Positions 45,097 to 53,910 are shown, counted from the stretch's first letter. The stretch is DNA of 64,000 bases from Bradyrhizobium ivorense (GCF_900696085.1 NZ_CAADFC020000027.1:1-64000); one strand, 5' to 3'. Notes: generated by a model from the sequence alone, not told the origin. Program-made: numbers and translations.

Positions 45097-45510
45097 ATGA
45101 TGCAACCTAAGAAAACGAAGTTCCGGAAGGCGCATAAGGGCCGTATCCACGGCGTTGCGACCTCTGGCGCGACGTTGGCGTTCGGCCAGTTCGGCCTCAA
45201 GGCGATGGAGCCTGATCGCGTCACCGCCCGCCAGATCGAAGCCGCCCGCCGCGCGCTGACCCGTCACATGAAGCGCGCCGGCCGCGTCTGGATCCGCGTG
45301 TTCCCGGACGTGCCGGTGTCGAAGAAGCCTGCCGAAGTCCGCATGGGCTCGGGCAAGGGCGCGCCGGAATTGTGGGTGGCGCGGGTCAAGCCGGGCCGCG
45401 TGATGTTCGAGATCGACGGCGTCAACGTGCAGACCGCCAAGGAAGCGCTGTCGCTCGCCGCCGCCAAGCTGCCGATCAAGACGCGCTTCGTTGCGCGCAT
45501 TGCGGAGTAA
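45097..45510 (+). CDS. rplP: 50S ribosomal protein L16
   Basis: A 137-residue L16 that helps place A-site tRNA. It begins MMQPKKTKFRKAHKGRIHG; the second Met is an equal start option. The conserved VFPDVPVSKKPAEVRMGSGK is present. Confidence 0.97.
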   Translation: MMQPKKTKFRKAHKGRIHGVATSGATLAFGQFGLKAMEPDRVTARQIEAARRALTRHMKRAGRVWIRVFPDVPVSKKPAEVRMGSGKGAPELWVARVKPGRVMFEIDGVNVQTAKEALSLAAAKLPIKTRFVARIAE

Positions 45511-45515
45511 TCGCC

Positions 45516-45722
45516 ATGGCCGAGATGAAAGTTGAAGACATTCGCGCGATGAGCGACGACCAGCGGGAAGACGCGATCGTCAACCTGAAGAAGGAGCGCT
45601 TCAACCTGCGCTTCCAGCGCGCCACCGGGCAGCTGGAGAACACCTCGCGGATGCGGGAAGCCCGCCGCGACATCGCTCGTATCAAGACCATCGCCGCGCA
45701 GCTGCGCGCGAAGAAGAAGTAA
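45516..45722 (+). CDS. rpmC: 50S ribosomal protein L29
   Basis: A 68-residue L29 near the tunnel exit, two long helices. Start at ATG 45516 (MAEMKVEDIRAMSDDQ), five bases after rplP; the longer open frame overlaps rplP and is not used. Confidence 0.95.
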   Translation: MAEMKVEDIRAMSDDQREDAIVNLKKERFNLRFQRATGQLENTSRMREARRDIARIKTIAAQLRAKKK

Positions 45723-45732
45723 GGGGCCAGCT

Positions 45733-45981
45733 ATGCCGAAACGTACTCTGCAGGGCGTGGTCGTCAGCGACAAGCAAGCCAAGACGGTCGTGGTGCGGGT
45801 CGATCGCCGCTTCACCCACCCGATCTACAAGAAGACGATCCGCCGTTCCAAGAACTACCACGCGCACGACGAGGACAACCAGTTCAAGCCGGGCGACATG
45901 GTCTGGATCGAGGAATCGAAGCCGATCTCGAAGCTGAAGCGCTGGACCGTGGTCCGGGGCGAACACAAGAAAACGGCCTGA
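45733..45981 (+). CDS. rpsQ: 30S ribosomal protein S17
   Basis: An 82-residue S17, an early 16S-binding OB-fold protein. It begins MPKRTLQGVVVSDKQAKTVV. A 75-base gap before rplN marks the S10/spc operon border, with a small GCGC...GCGC stem inside it. Confidence 0.97.
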   Translation: MPKRTLQGVVVSDKQAKTVVVRVDRRFTHPIYKKTIRRSKNYHAHDEDNQFKPGDMVWIEESKPISKLKRWTVVRGEHKKTA

Positions 45982-46056
45982 TTACTTCGGCTTGACCGAG
46001 GGTTTTCAGGGAAATTTTGAGCGCGCTAAAGCGCAGAAAGAGGACGAGGTGCATCA

Positions 46057-46425
46057 ATGATTCAGATGCAGACCAACCTCGACGTGGCCGATAATTCTGG
46101 CGCACGCCGTGTCATGTGCATCAAGGTGCTTGGAGGCTCCAAGCGCCGCTATGCCACCGTGGGCGACGTTATCGTTGTGTCGATCAAGGAAGCCATTCCG
46201 CGTGGCAAGGTGAAGAAGGGCGACGTGATGAAGGCCGTCGTGGTCCGGGTCCGCAAGGACATCCGCCGCGCCGACGGTTCGGTCATCCGCTTCGACCGCA
46301 ACGCCGCCGTGCTGATCAACAACCAGTCGGAGCCGGTCGGCACCCGTATCTTCGGGCCGGTGCCGCGCGAGCTTCGCGCCAAGAACCACATGAAGATCAT
46401 TTCGCTCGCGCCGGAGGTGCTGTGA
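46057..46425 (+). CDS. rplN: 50S ribosomal protein L14
   Basis: A 122-residue L14 at the subunit interface. It begins [19 protein letters not shown]. First gene of the spc operon. Its stop and the rplX start share a base (TGATG). Confidence 0.98.
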
Positions 46426-46739
46426 TGGCTGCCAAGATCCGCAAGGGCGACAAGGTCGTCGTGCTGACCGGCCGCGACAAGGGCCGCACCGGCGAGGTGT
46501 TCGAGGTGCGTCCGGACGAGAACAAGGCTCTCGTCCGCGGCATCAACATGGTGAAGCGTCACCAGAAGCAGACCCAGAACCAGGAAGGCGGCATCATCTC
46601 CAAGGAGGCGCCGATCGACCTGTCCAACGTTGCGTATGTCGGCAAGGACGGCAAGCCGACCCGCATCGGGTTCAAGATTCTAGCCGATGGCAAGAAGGTT
46701 CGTGTTGCCAAGAGCTCGGGAGCAGAGATCGATGGCTGA
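46425..46739 (+). CDS. rplX: 50S ribosomal protein L24
   Basis: A 104-residue L24, an assembly starter with a KOW motif (KIRKGDKVVVLTGRDKG). It overlaps rplE by eight bases. Confidence 0.97.
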   Translation: MAAKIRKGDKVVVLTGRDKGRTGEVFEVRPDENKALVRGINMVKRHQKQTQNQEGGIISKEAPIDLSNVAYVGKDGKPTRIGFKILADGKKVRVAKSSGAEIDG

Positions 46740-47289
46740 GACCGTTTACGTGCCGCGCCTGCGCGCGGAGTATGACAAGAAGATCCGCGGCATGATGACC
46801 GAGAAGTTCGGCTATGCCAACGTGATGCAGGTTCCGCGCCTGGACAAGGTCGTGCTCAACATGGGCGTCGGCGATTCCGTCAACGACCGCAAGAAGGCCG
46901 AGACTGCCGCTGCGGAGCTGAGTCAGATCGCCGGCCAGAAGGCGATCGTGACCTATTCGCGGATCGCGATCGCGACCTTCAAGCTGCGTGAGAACCAGCC
47001 GATCGGCTGCAAGGTCACGCTGCGCAAGGCCCATATGTACGAGTTCATCGACCGCCTGGTGAACGTGGCGCTGCCCCGCGTCCGCGACTTCCGCGGCCTG
47101 AACCCGAAGAGCTTCGACGGCCGCGGCAACTATTCGCTCGGCATCAAGGAGCACATCATTTTCCCCGAGATCGACTTCGACAAGGTCTCGGAAGCGCGTG
47201 GCATGGACATCACGGTGTGCACCACCGCCAAGACCGACGACGAGGCGCGTGCCTTGTTGACCGCTTTCAATTTCCCGTTCCGGCAGTGA
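46732..47289 (+). CDS. rplE: 50S ribosomal protein L5
   Basis: A 185-residue L5 that carries 5S rRNA. Start at ATG 46732 (MAETVYVPRLRAEYD) inside the rplX end; a longer frame lacks L5 similarity. The NSLGIKEH-like NYSLGIKEHIIFPEI segment is typical. Confidence 0.97.
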   Translation: MAETVYVPRLRAEYDKKIRGMMTEKFGYANVMQVPRLDKVVLNMGVGDSVNDRKKAETAAAELSQIAGQKAIVTYSRIAIATFKLRENQPIGCKVTLRKAHMYEFIDRLVNVALPRVRDFRGLNPKSFDGRGNYSLGIKEHIIFPEIDFDKVSEARGMDITVCTTAKTDDEARALLTAFNFPFRQ

Positions 47290-47335
47290 GTAGCTGACAA
47301 AAAGCCACTCAAACGCGGATACCCAGGAGCCAAGC

Positions 47336-47641
47336 ATGGCAAAGAAGAGTTCAGTCGAGAAGAACAACCGGCGCAAGCGGATGGCGAAGAACGCCGGCCC
47401 GCGCCGCGAGAAGCTGAAGGCGATCATCGCCGACAAGACCAAGCCGATGGAAGAGCGCTTCGCGGCGACGCTGAAGCTCGCCGAGATGCCGCGCAACTCA
47501 TCGCCGACGCGCATCCGCAACCGTTGCGAGCTGACCGGGCGTCCGCGCTCGAACTATCGCAAGAACAAGCTCTCGCGCATCGCGCTGCGTGAACTCGGCT
47601 CCAAGGGCCTGGTTCCCGGGCTCGTGAAGTCGAGCTGGTAA
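47336..47641 (+). CDS. rpsN: 30S ribosomal protein S14 (zinc-free long form)
   Basis: A 101-residue S14. It has only one Cys in the core (NRCELTGRPR), so it is the long form that does not need zinc, as expected for alphaproteobacteria. Confidence 0.97.
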   Translation: MAKKSSVEKNNRRKRMAKNAGPRREKLKAIIADKTKPMEERFAATLKLAEMPRNSSPTRIRNRCELTGRPRSNYRKNKLSRIALRELGSKGLVPGLVKSSW

Positions 47642-47653
47642 GGAGGGCGGACC

Positions 47654-48052
47654 ATGTCTACGCACGATCCGATCTCCGATCTCATCACCCGCATCCGCAA
47701 CGCGCAGATGCGCTCGAAGTCCAAGGTCTCGAGCCCCGGCTCGAAGATGCGCGCCAACGTGCTCGAGGTGCTGAAGTCCGAGGGCTACATCCGCGGCTAC
47801 GCCAGCGTCGAGCATGCCTCGGGCCGCAGCGAGCTCGAGATCGAGCTGAAGTATTTCGACGGCGAGCCCGTCATCCGCGAGATCGAGCGGGTGTCGAAGC
47901 CCGGCCGCCGGGTTTACGCCTCGGTGAAGAACCTGCCGCGCGTGAACAACGGTCTCGGCATTTCGGTGTTGTCGACGCCGAAGGGAATCATGGCTGACCA
48001 CGAGGCGCGCGAGGCGAACGTGGGCGGCGAAGTTCTCTTCACGGTGTTCTGA
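47654..48052 (+). CDS. rpsH: 30S ribosomal protein S8
   Basis: A 132-residue S8 that binds the central domain of 16S rRNA. It begins MSTHDPISDLITRIRNAQ and ends with GGEVLFTVF. In E. coli S8 represses the spc operon. Confidence 0.98.
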   Translation: MSTHDPISDLITRIRNAQMRSKSKVSSPGSKMRANVLEVLKSEGYIRGYASVEHASGRSELEIELKYFDGEPVIREIERVSKPGRRVYASVKNLPRVNNGLGISVLSTPKGIMADHEAREANVGGEVLFTVF

Positions 48053-48066
48053 GGAAGGAATTTGCG

Positions 48067-48600
48067 ATGTCACGTATCGGCAAGCGGCCGGTGACGATCC
48101 CGTCGGGTGTGACGGCGACCGTGGAAGGCCAGACGGTGAAGATGAAGGGGCCGAAGGGCCAGCTTCAGTTCGTCGTGCATAACGACGTCGAGGTGAAGTT
48201 CGAGAACGGTCAGGTCAAGGTCGCCCCGCGCGTCAAGACCAACCGCGCGCAGGCGCTGTACGGCACCGCGCGCGCCCAGGTCGCCAACCTGGTCGAAGGC
48301 GTCACCAAGGGTTTTGAGAAGAAGCTCGAGATCACCGGCGTCGGCTACCGCGCCGCGATGCAGGGCAAGAACCTGCAGCTCGCGCTCGGCTACAGCCACG
48401 ACGTGATCTACGCGATCCCGGAAGGCATCACCATCGCGGTGCCGAAGCCGACCGAGATCACGATCACCGGCAACGACCCGCAGCGCGTCGGCCAGGTCGC
48501 GGCCGAGATCCGCGCCTACCGTCCGCCGGAGCCCTACAAGGGCAAGGGCGTGAAGTACGCCAACGAATTCATCTTCCGCAAGGAAGGCAAGAAGAAGTAA
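48067..48600 (+). CDS. rplF: 50S ribosomal protein L6
   Basis: A 177-residue L6 next to the factor-binding site. It begins MSRIGKRPVTIPSGV and the C-terminal motif PPEPYKGKGVKY is present. Confidence 0.98.
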   Translation: MSRIGKRPVTIPSGVTATVEGQTVKMKGPKGQLQFVVHNDVEVKFENGQVKVAPRVKTNRAQALYGTARAQVANLVEGVTKGFEKKLEITGVGYRAAMQGKNLQLALGYSHDVIYAIPEGITIAVPKPTEITITGNDPQRVGQVAAEIRAYRPPEPYKGKGVKYANEFIFRKEGKKK

Positions 48601-48611
48601 CGGAGCCGGTC

Positions 48612-48971
48612 ATGTCACTCAAGGTTACGAATGCCCGGCGCAAGCAGCGCGTGCGCCTTGCGCTTCGCCGCTCGGCAGGCGGCCGTCCGCGGCTGTCGGT
48701 GTTCCGCTCGTCCAAGCACATCTACGCCCAGGTCATCGACGACCAGAAGGGCGAGACGTTGGCTTCGGCCTCGTCGCTGGAGAAGTCGATGCGCGAGGCC
48801 GGCAAGACCGGCGCCGACATCGATGCGGCCAAGGCGGTCGGCAAGCTGCTCGCCGAGCGCGCGGCGCAGAAGGGCGTCAAGGAAGTCGTGTTCGATCGCG
48901 GCGCCTACATCTATCACGGGCGCGTCAAGGCGCTGGCGGATGCGGCGCGCGAAGGCGGGCTCAGCTTCTAA
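48612..48971 (+). CDS. rplR: 50S ribosomal protein L18
   Basis: A 119-residue L18, the second 5S rRNA-binding protein. The basic start (NARRKQRVRLALRR) and the end FDRGAYIYHGRVKALADAAR are typical. Confidence 0.97.
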   Translation: MSLKVTNARRKQRVRLALRRSAGGRPRLSVFRSSKHIYAQVIDDQKGETLASASSLEKSMREAGKTGADIDAAKAVGKLLAERAAQKGVKEVVFDRGAYIYHGRVKALADAAREGGLSF

Positions 48972-49029
48972 ACCGAATTGAACGATTACGAGGAAAGAGG
49001 CATCGGCCTCCTAGAGATTGGAAAACACC

Positions 49030-49605
49030 ATGGCAGGTGAACGCGAACGCGGCGGACGCGAACGGAGCAGGGAGCGCGAGGAGCGCGACAGCGAGTTCGT
49101 CGACAAGCTCGTCCACATCAATCGCGTGGCGAAGGTCGTCAAGGGCGGCAAGCGCTTCGGCTTTGCGGCGCTGGTCGTGATCGGCGATCAGAAGGGCCGG
49201 GTCGGGTTCGGCCACGGCAAGGCGCGCGAAGTGCCGGAGGCGATCCGCAAGGCGACCGAGTCGGCGAAGCGAAATCTGACCCGCGTCGCGCTGCGCGAAG
49301 GCCGCACGCTGCATCACGACATCGCCGGCCGTCACGGCGCCGGCCGCGTCTATCTGCGCGCCGCTCCGGCCGGTACCGGCATCATCGCCGGCGGCCCGAT
49401 GCGCGCGGTGTTCGAGACGCTCGGCATCCAGGACGTGGTGGCGAAGTCGATCGGCTCGTCGAACCCCTACAACATGGTTCGCGCCACCTTCGACGCGCTG
49501 AAGCATCAGGACTCGCCGCGCTCAGTGGCGGCGCGCCGCAACATCAAGGTCTCCACCCTGCAGTCGCGCCGCGTCGGCGGCGACGCCGAAGCGGTGGCGG
49601 AATAA
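49030..49605 (+). CDS. rpsE: 30S ribosomal protein S5
   Basis: A 191-residue S5 that supports accuracy and helicase action at the mRNA entrance. The spectinomycin loop lies in RVAKVVKGGKRFGFAALVV and keeps the wild-type form. I chose ATG 49030 (MAGERERGG); a TTG 12 bases upstream is possible. The N-terminus is an Arg/Glu-rich extension. Confidence 0.97.
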   Translation: MAGERERGGRERSREREERDSEFVDKLVHINRVAKVVKGGKRFGFAALVVIGDQKGRVGFGHGKAREVPEAIRKATESAKRNLTRVALREGRTLHHDIAGRHGAGRVYLRAAPAGTGIIAGGPMRAVFETLGIQDVVAKSIGSSNPYNMVRATFDALKHQDSPRSVAARRNIKVSTLQSRRVGGDAEAVAE

Positions 49606-49632
49606 CCCGCGCGATATTTGGAGTCATAAGTC

Positions 49633-49824
49633 ATGGCCAAGGCCAGCAAGACGATCAAGGTCGAGCAGACCGGCAGCGCAATCCGCCGCCATCACTCGCA
49701 GCGTTCGACGCTGATCGGCCTCAAGCTCAACAAGATCGGCCGGGTTGCCGAGCTGCAGGACACCCCTGAAGTTCGCGGCATGATCAGCAAGGTCCAGCAT
49801 CTCGTCCGCGTCGTCGGCGAGTAA
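49633..49824 (+). CDS. rpmD: 50S ribosomal protein L30
   Basis: A 63-residue L30 with the segment IRRHHSQRSTLIGLKLNKIG. Found in most alphaproteobacteria at this place. Confidence 0.95.
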   Translation: MAKASKTIKVEQTGSAIRRHHSQRSTLIGLKLNKIGRVAELQDTPEVRGMISKVQHLVRVVGE

Positions 49825-49846
49825 GCAAGAGATAAGGAGAAGGGCG

Positions 49847-50332
49847 ATGAAGCTCAGCGATATCGCCGACAACGCCGGCTCGCGCAAGAAGCGCATGCGG
49901 GTCGGCCGTGGCATCGGTTCCGGCAAGGGCAAGACCTCGGGCCGCGGCGGCAAGGGCCAGACCGCGCGTTCCGGCGTCCGCATCAAGGGTTTCGAAGGCG
50001 GCCAGATGCCGATGCATCGCCGCCTGCCGAAGCGCGGCTTCAACAACATCTTCCGGCTCGACTTCGCCGAGATCAATCTCGACCGGCTGCAGGACGCGAT
50101 CGACAACAAGCTGGTCGACGTCTCGGAGACCGTGAACGCGGAATCGCTGGTCAAGGCCGGCGTGCTGCGCCGCGCCAAGGACGGCGTGCGGCTGCTCGGC
50201 CGTGGCGAGATCAAGGCCAAGCTGACCATCGAGGTGCACGGCGCCTCCAAGTCGGCCATTGCCGCGGTCGAAAAGGCCGGCGGCTCGGTCAAGATCCTGG
50301 CCCCCGCCAAGACCGAAGGCGAGGCGGCGTAA
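49847..50332 (+). CDS. rplO: 50S ribosomal protein L15
   Basis: A 161-residue L15. It begins MKLSDIADNAGSRKKRMRVG, followed by the Gly/Lys-rich stretch that enters 23S rRNA. A 149-base gap with a perfect hairpin separates it from secY. Confidence 0.97.
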   Translation: MKLSDIADNAGSRKKRMRVGRGIGSGKGKTSGRGGKGQTARSGVRIKGFEGGQMPMHRRLPKRGFNNIFRLDFAEINLDRLQDAIDNKLVDVSETVNAESLVKAGVLRRAKDGVRLLGRGEIKAKLTIEVHGASKSAIAAVEKAGGSVKILAPAKTEGEAA

Positions 50333-50342
50333 CATCTGCGTC

Positions 50343-50367
50343 ATTGCCTACGTACCTCGTAGGCAAT
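50343..50367 (+). promoter_or_regulatory. perfect hairpin between rplO and secY
   Basis: ATTGCCTACG (50343-50352) pairs with CGTAGGCAAT (50358-50367) around a 5-base loop. There is no T-run. It may protect the ribosomal message or be an RNase site that sets SecY levels apart. Confidence 0.5.
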
Positions 50368-50481
50368 CCGCAGCTCGAATGATGGACTTATCGAGGCCAA
50401 ACACCAGATAATGTCCGGTGTCTGCCGGTCGCCCCTGGGATGGGGGAGCGCCGGCGAGGGGGCTCCGGGAGAAAGCCGAAC

Positions 50482-51813
50482 ATGGTCTCAGCAGCCGAAC
50501 AACTTGCCGCAAATCTCAATTTCGGAGCGCTGGCCAAGGCCGACGAGCTGAAGAAGCGCATCTGGTTCACCCTGGGTGCGCTGCTTGTTTATCGGCTCGG
50601 CACCTACATCCCGCTGCCCGGTATCGATCCCAACATCTGGGAGCAGGTGTTCCGCAGCCAGTCCGGCGGCATCCTCGGCATGTTCAACATGTTCGCCGGC
50701 GGTGGCATCCACCGCATGGCGATCTTCGCGCTGAACATCATGCCGTACATCTCGGCGTCGATCATCGTTCAGCTGCTCACCACCGTGTCGCCGCAGCTCG
50801 AGGCGCTGAAGAAGGAAGGCGAGGCGGGCCGCAAGACGCTGAACCAGTACACGCGCTATCTGACAGTGATCCTGGCCGCGTTCCAGTCCTACGGCATCGC
50901 GATCGGCCTCGAAGGCGCCGGCAACGTCGTCAGCGACCCCGGCATGTTCTTCCGCCTGTCGACCACGATCACGCTGACCGGCGGCACCATGTTCCTGATG
51001 TGGCTCGGCGAGCAGATCACCTCGCGCGGCATCGGCAACGGCATTTCGCTGATCATCCTGTCCGGCATCGTCGCCGAGCTGCCGGCGGCGCTCGCCAACA
51101 TGCTGGAACTCGGCCGCCAGGGTGCGATGTCGACCGGCCTGATCCTGATCGTCATCGTGATGGCGGTCGCCGTGATCGCCTTCATCGTGTTCATGGAGCG
51201 CGCCCAGCGCCGGCTCTTGATCCAGTATCCGAAGCGCCAGGTCGGCAACAAGATGTTCGAGGGCCAGTCCTCGCATCTGCCGCTCAAGCTCAACACCTCG
51301 GGCGTGATCCCGCCGATCTTCGCCTCGTCGCTGCTGCTGCTGCCGACCACGGTCGCGAACTTCAACGCCGGCAAGGGCCCGGAGTGGTTCCAGTGGATCA
51401 CCACCCAGCTCAGCCACGGCCGGCCGCTGTTCCTGTTCATGTACCTCGCGCTGATCGTGTTCTTCGCGTTCTTCTACACCGCGATCGTGTTCAACCCGAC
51501 CGAGACCGCGGACAATCTGAAGAAGCACGGCGGCTTCATTCCGGGCATCCGGCCCGGCGAGCGCACCGCCGAATATATCGATTACGTGCTGTCGCGCATC
51601 ACGGTGGTCGGCGCGATCTATCTGGCGATCGTCTGTCTGATTCCCGAAATCCTGATCTCCTACGCCTCGGTGCCGTTCTACTTCGGCGGCACCTCGCTCT
51701 TGATCGTCGTCAGCGTGACGATGGATACGGTGGCGCAGGTCCAGGGCTATCTCCTGGCCCATCAATATGAGGGCCTGATCCGCAAGTCTAAACTGCGCGG
51801 ACGCCGCCGCTGA
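50482..51813 (+). CDS. secY: protein translocase subunit SecY
   Basis: A 443-residue SecY with ten membrane helices, the pore of the Sec channel. The plug segment GGILGMFNMFAGGG lies at about residues 62-75. The cytoplasmic loop with the conserved Arg is seen in GIRPGERTAEYID, and the tail ends LIRKSKLRGRRR. I chose ATG 50482 with GGGAGAAAG upstream. Sixteen bases later a second, divergent SecY-like gene follows. Confidence 0.98.
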   Translation: MVSAAEQLAANLNFGALAKADELKKRIWFTLGALLVYRLGTYIPLPGIDPNIWEQVFRSQSGGILGMFNMFAGGGIHRMAIFALNIMPYISASIIVQLLTTVSPQLEALKKEGEAGRKTLNQYTRYLTVILAAFQSYGIAIGLEGAGNVVSDPGMFFRLSTTITLTGGTMFLMWLGEQITSRGIGNGISLIILSGIVAELPAALANMLELGRQGAMSTGLILIVIVMAVAVIAFIVFMERAQRRLLIQYPKRQVGNKMFEGQSSHLPLKLNTSGVIPPIFASSLLLLPTTVANFNAGKGPEWFQWITTQLSHGRPLFLFMYLALIVFFAFFYTAIVFNPTETADNLKKHGGFIPGIRPGERTAEYIDYVLSRITVVGAIYLAIVCLIPEILISYASVPFYFGGTSLLIVVSVTMDTVAQVQGYLLAHQYEGLIRKSKLRGRRR

Positions 51814-51829
51814 TGGGCACTGCCGGCAA

Positions 51830-53029
51830 ATGAGCGAACTGGCGCGCCGCATCGCAATCACGATCGGCGCGCTGCTCATTTACAGGCTCGGCTGCTTCAT
51901 CCCCATCGCGGGTCTGTCGCCGCAGGCTGGTCTGCTTCAGCCGAATGCGGCTGCTCGCCTCTCGATCTTCTCGCTTGTCATCTTCCCCTACCTCAGCGCA
52001 GCGATCATCATTCAGCTCTTCTCGGTGGTGTGGGGCAGGTTGAGCGCGCTCGAACGATCCGGCGAGGCAGGCCGTCGCAGAATCGCACGCTATACGTTGA
52101 GCCTGACGCTGCTGTTTGCCGCATTCCAGGCCTTCGGCATCGCGTCCACCTTGCAGAGCATGCGCGGCCTCGTTGCCGAACCCTCCGCCTGGTTTCTGGT
52201 CTCCACCACCGCGACACTGGTTGGTGGTGTGTTCTTCCTGGTGTGGCTCAGTGAGCTGATCACCCGTCACGGGATCGGCAATGGCCTCGCGCTCATTTTG
52301 AGCGTGGGCATCGTCGCTGCGTTCCCCGCCGAGGTTGCCACGACCATCGAGCTTCTGAGGCAGGGTGCCGTCTCCGGCAATCTCGTGCTGTTCAATGCCA
52401 TCCTCTCGGTTGCGGTCGTGGCGATGATCGTCCTCGTCGAATCGGCGCGGCGGAACGTGCCGGTGCAGTACGTCGCGCGCCAGGTCGGAAAGCGGGTGTT
52501 TGCCCCACGCGCCTCTGTGCTGCCGATCAAGCTCAACAGCGCCGGCTTCCTGATCCCGGTGACTGTGGCGCCTTGGATATTCAATCTGCCGCTGGCGCTC
52601 GCGACCTTGGTGTTCGGACAGACGCCGTGGCTGGCCGCGGCTTACGCGCACCTGACGTACGGAAAACCGCTCAACATCGTCCTCATATCCATCGCGGTCT
52701 TTCTGCTCGCCTTCATCTATGCGGCTCGCGTGCTGGATCCCGAGCACGCCGCCGCAGCCCTGCAGAAGCTGGGCGGCACGATACCGGACGTCGCGCCGGG
52801 CGATGCGACCGCCGACCATCTCGACCGCATCGCGTCGTTGACGACCGTCGTCGGAGCCGTCTACCTCGTCGCGGTGTTGCTGATTCCGGCGGCCCTGTTG
52901 GCAAGCGGGACGGTGCTACCCTATAACTTCGCTGGTGGTTCGGTGCTGATTGTGGTTTGCACTAATCTTGATCTGAAAAAGCAGGTGCGCGAGCTATCGC
53001 GCATCAATCGTGGGGGCGAACGCATATGA
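51830..53029 (+). CDS. divergent SecY paralogue without plug
   Basis: A 399-residue membrane protein that aligns with SecY over nearly its whole length. Shared blocks are seen in ITIGALLIYRLGCFIPI, RSGEAGRRRIARYTL, ITRHGIGNGLALIL and PVQYVARQVGKRVF. Three differences stand out. The stretch with the plug is about 16 residues shorter and lacks the GMFNMF motif (residues 30-45). The Arg of the IRPGE loop is gone (DVAPGDATADH, about 320-330). The C-terminal tail ends early. About ten membrane helices remain, so it still looks foldable. The start has only a weak ribosome-binding site, and its stop overlaps adk by four bases. Role is unknown: specialised channel, regulator of SecYEG, or a decaying duplicate. 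Confidence 0.85.
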   Translation: MSELARRIAITIGALLIYRLGCFIPIAGLSPQAGLLQPNAAARLSIFSLVIFPYLSAAIIIQLFSVVWGRLSALERSGEAGRRRIARYTLSLTLLFAAFQAFGIASTLQSMRGLVAEPSAWFLVSTTATLVGGVFFLVWLSELITRHGIGNGLALILSVGIVAAFPAEVATTIELLRQGAVSGNLVLFNAILSVAVVAMIVLVESARRNVPVQYVARQVGKRVFAPRASVLPIKLNSAGFLIPVTVAPWIFNLPLALATLVFGQTPWLAAAYAHLTYGKPLNIVLISIAVFLLAFIYAARVLDPEHAAAALQKLGGTIPDVAPGDATADHLDRIASLTTVVGAVYLVAVLLIPAALLASGTVLPYNFAGGSVLIVVCTNLDLKKQVRELSRINRGGERI

Positions 53030-53904
53030 GACTTATCCTGCTCGGTCCGCCGGGCTCGGGCAAGGGGACCCAGGCGCAGCGGCTGGTCCATAAGCATGGC
53101 ATCGTGCAGCTTTCGACCGGCGAGATGCTGCGTGCGGCGGTTGCCGCCGGCACGCCGGTTGGGCTGCAGGCCAAGGAGATCATGGCCAATGGCGGCCTGG
53201 TTCCCGACGAGGTTGTGGTGGGGATCATCGCCGACCGCATCGAGCAGCCCGATGCCAAGAAGGGCTTCATTCTCGACGGCTTCCCGCGCACTGTCCCGCA
53301 GGCCGAAGCCCTCGACGATCTGCTCAAGAGGAAGCACCTCAAGCTCGACGCGGTGGTCGAACTGCGCGTCAACGAGAGCGCGTTGCTCGAGCGGGTCGAG
53401 AAGCGCGCCGAGGAGACCCGGGCGCGGGGCGAGGAGGTCCGCCTCGACGACACGCCGGAAGTGCTGACCAAGCGCCTGGCGCAGTACCGCTCGATGACCG
53501 AGCCGCTGATTCACTATTATTCGGAGCGGCGGAAGCTTTTGACCGTCGATGGCATGATGACCATCGAGCACGTCACCCGCGAGATCAACCGGATCCTGGC
53601 CGCGATCGGGGCGCTGGAACCGAAGGGGCACGAGGAACCCGCCAAGGCGGCTAACAAGGCGGCCAAGAGGCCCGCCAAAAAGACTGCCAAGGCCGCGAAG
53701 AAGGCAGCCAAAGGCGCCAAAAAGGCTGCCAAGGGCGCCAAAAAGGCCACCAAACCGGCTCCGAAGGCCGCCAAGGGGGCTGGCAGGGGCGCTTCCAAGG
53801 CCAGGACCGCCAGGAGCACCGCCCGCGGCGTCAGTGCCCGGAAGGGGGCAAAGGCCGCCAAAAAGCCTGCAAAAAAGGTCACAAAAAAGCGCGCTAAGCG
53901 CTAG
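53026..53904 (+). CDS. adk: adenylate kinase with a histone H1-like C-terminal tail
   Basis: A 292-residue protein. Residues 1 to about 200 are a complete short-type adenylate kinase (2 ADP to ATP + AMP): P-loop GPPGSGKGT (7-15), GFILDGFPRT (80-89) and a short LID around residues 125-145 without zinc cysteines. Residues from about 206 to 292 are almost only Lys, Ala, Arg, Gly, Pro and Thr, with repeated AAKGAKK units, like histone H1 or HU-tail proteins. Such a tail should bind nucleic acid or ribosomes. Bacterial Adk is normally close to 190-215 residues. Overlap ATGA with the SecY paralogue indicates coupled translation. Confidence 0.95.
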   Translation: MRLILLGPPGSGKGTQAQRLVHKHGIVQLSTGEMLRAAVAAGTPVGLQAKEIMANGGLVPDEVVVGIIADRIEQPDAKKGFILDGFPRTVPQAEALDDLLKRKHLKLDAVVELRVNESALLERVEKRAEETRARGEEVRLDDTPEVLTKRLAQYRSMTEPLIHYYSERRKLLTVDGMMTIEHVTREINRILAAIGALEPKGHEEPAKAANKAAKRPAKKTAKAAKKAAKGAKKAAKGAKKATKPAPKAAKGAGRGASKARTARSTARGVSARKGAKAAKKPAKKVTKKRAKR

Positions 53905-53910
53905 GAGCGG

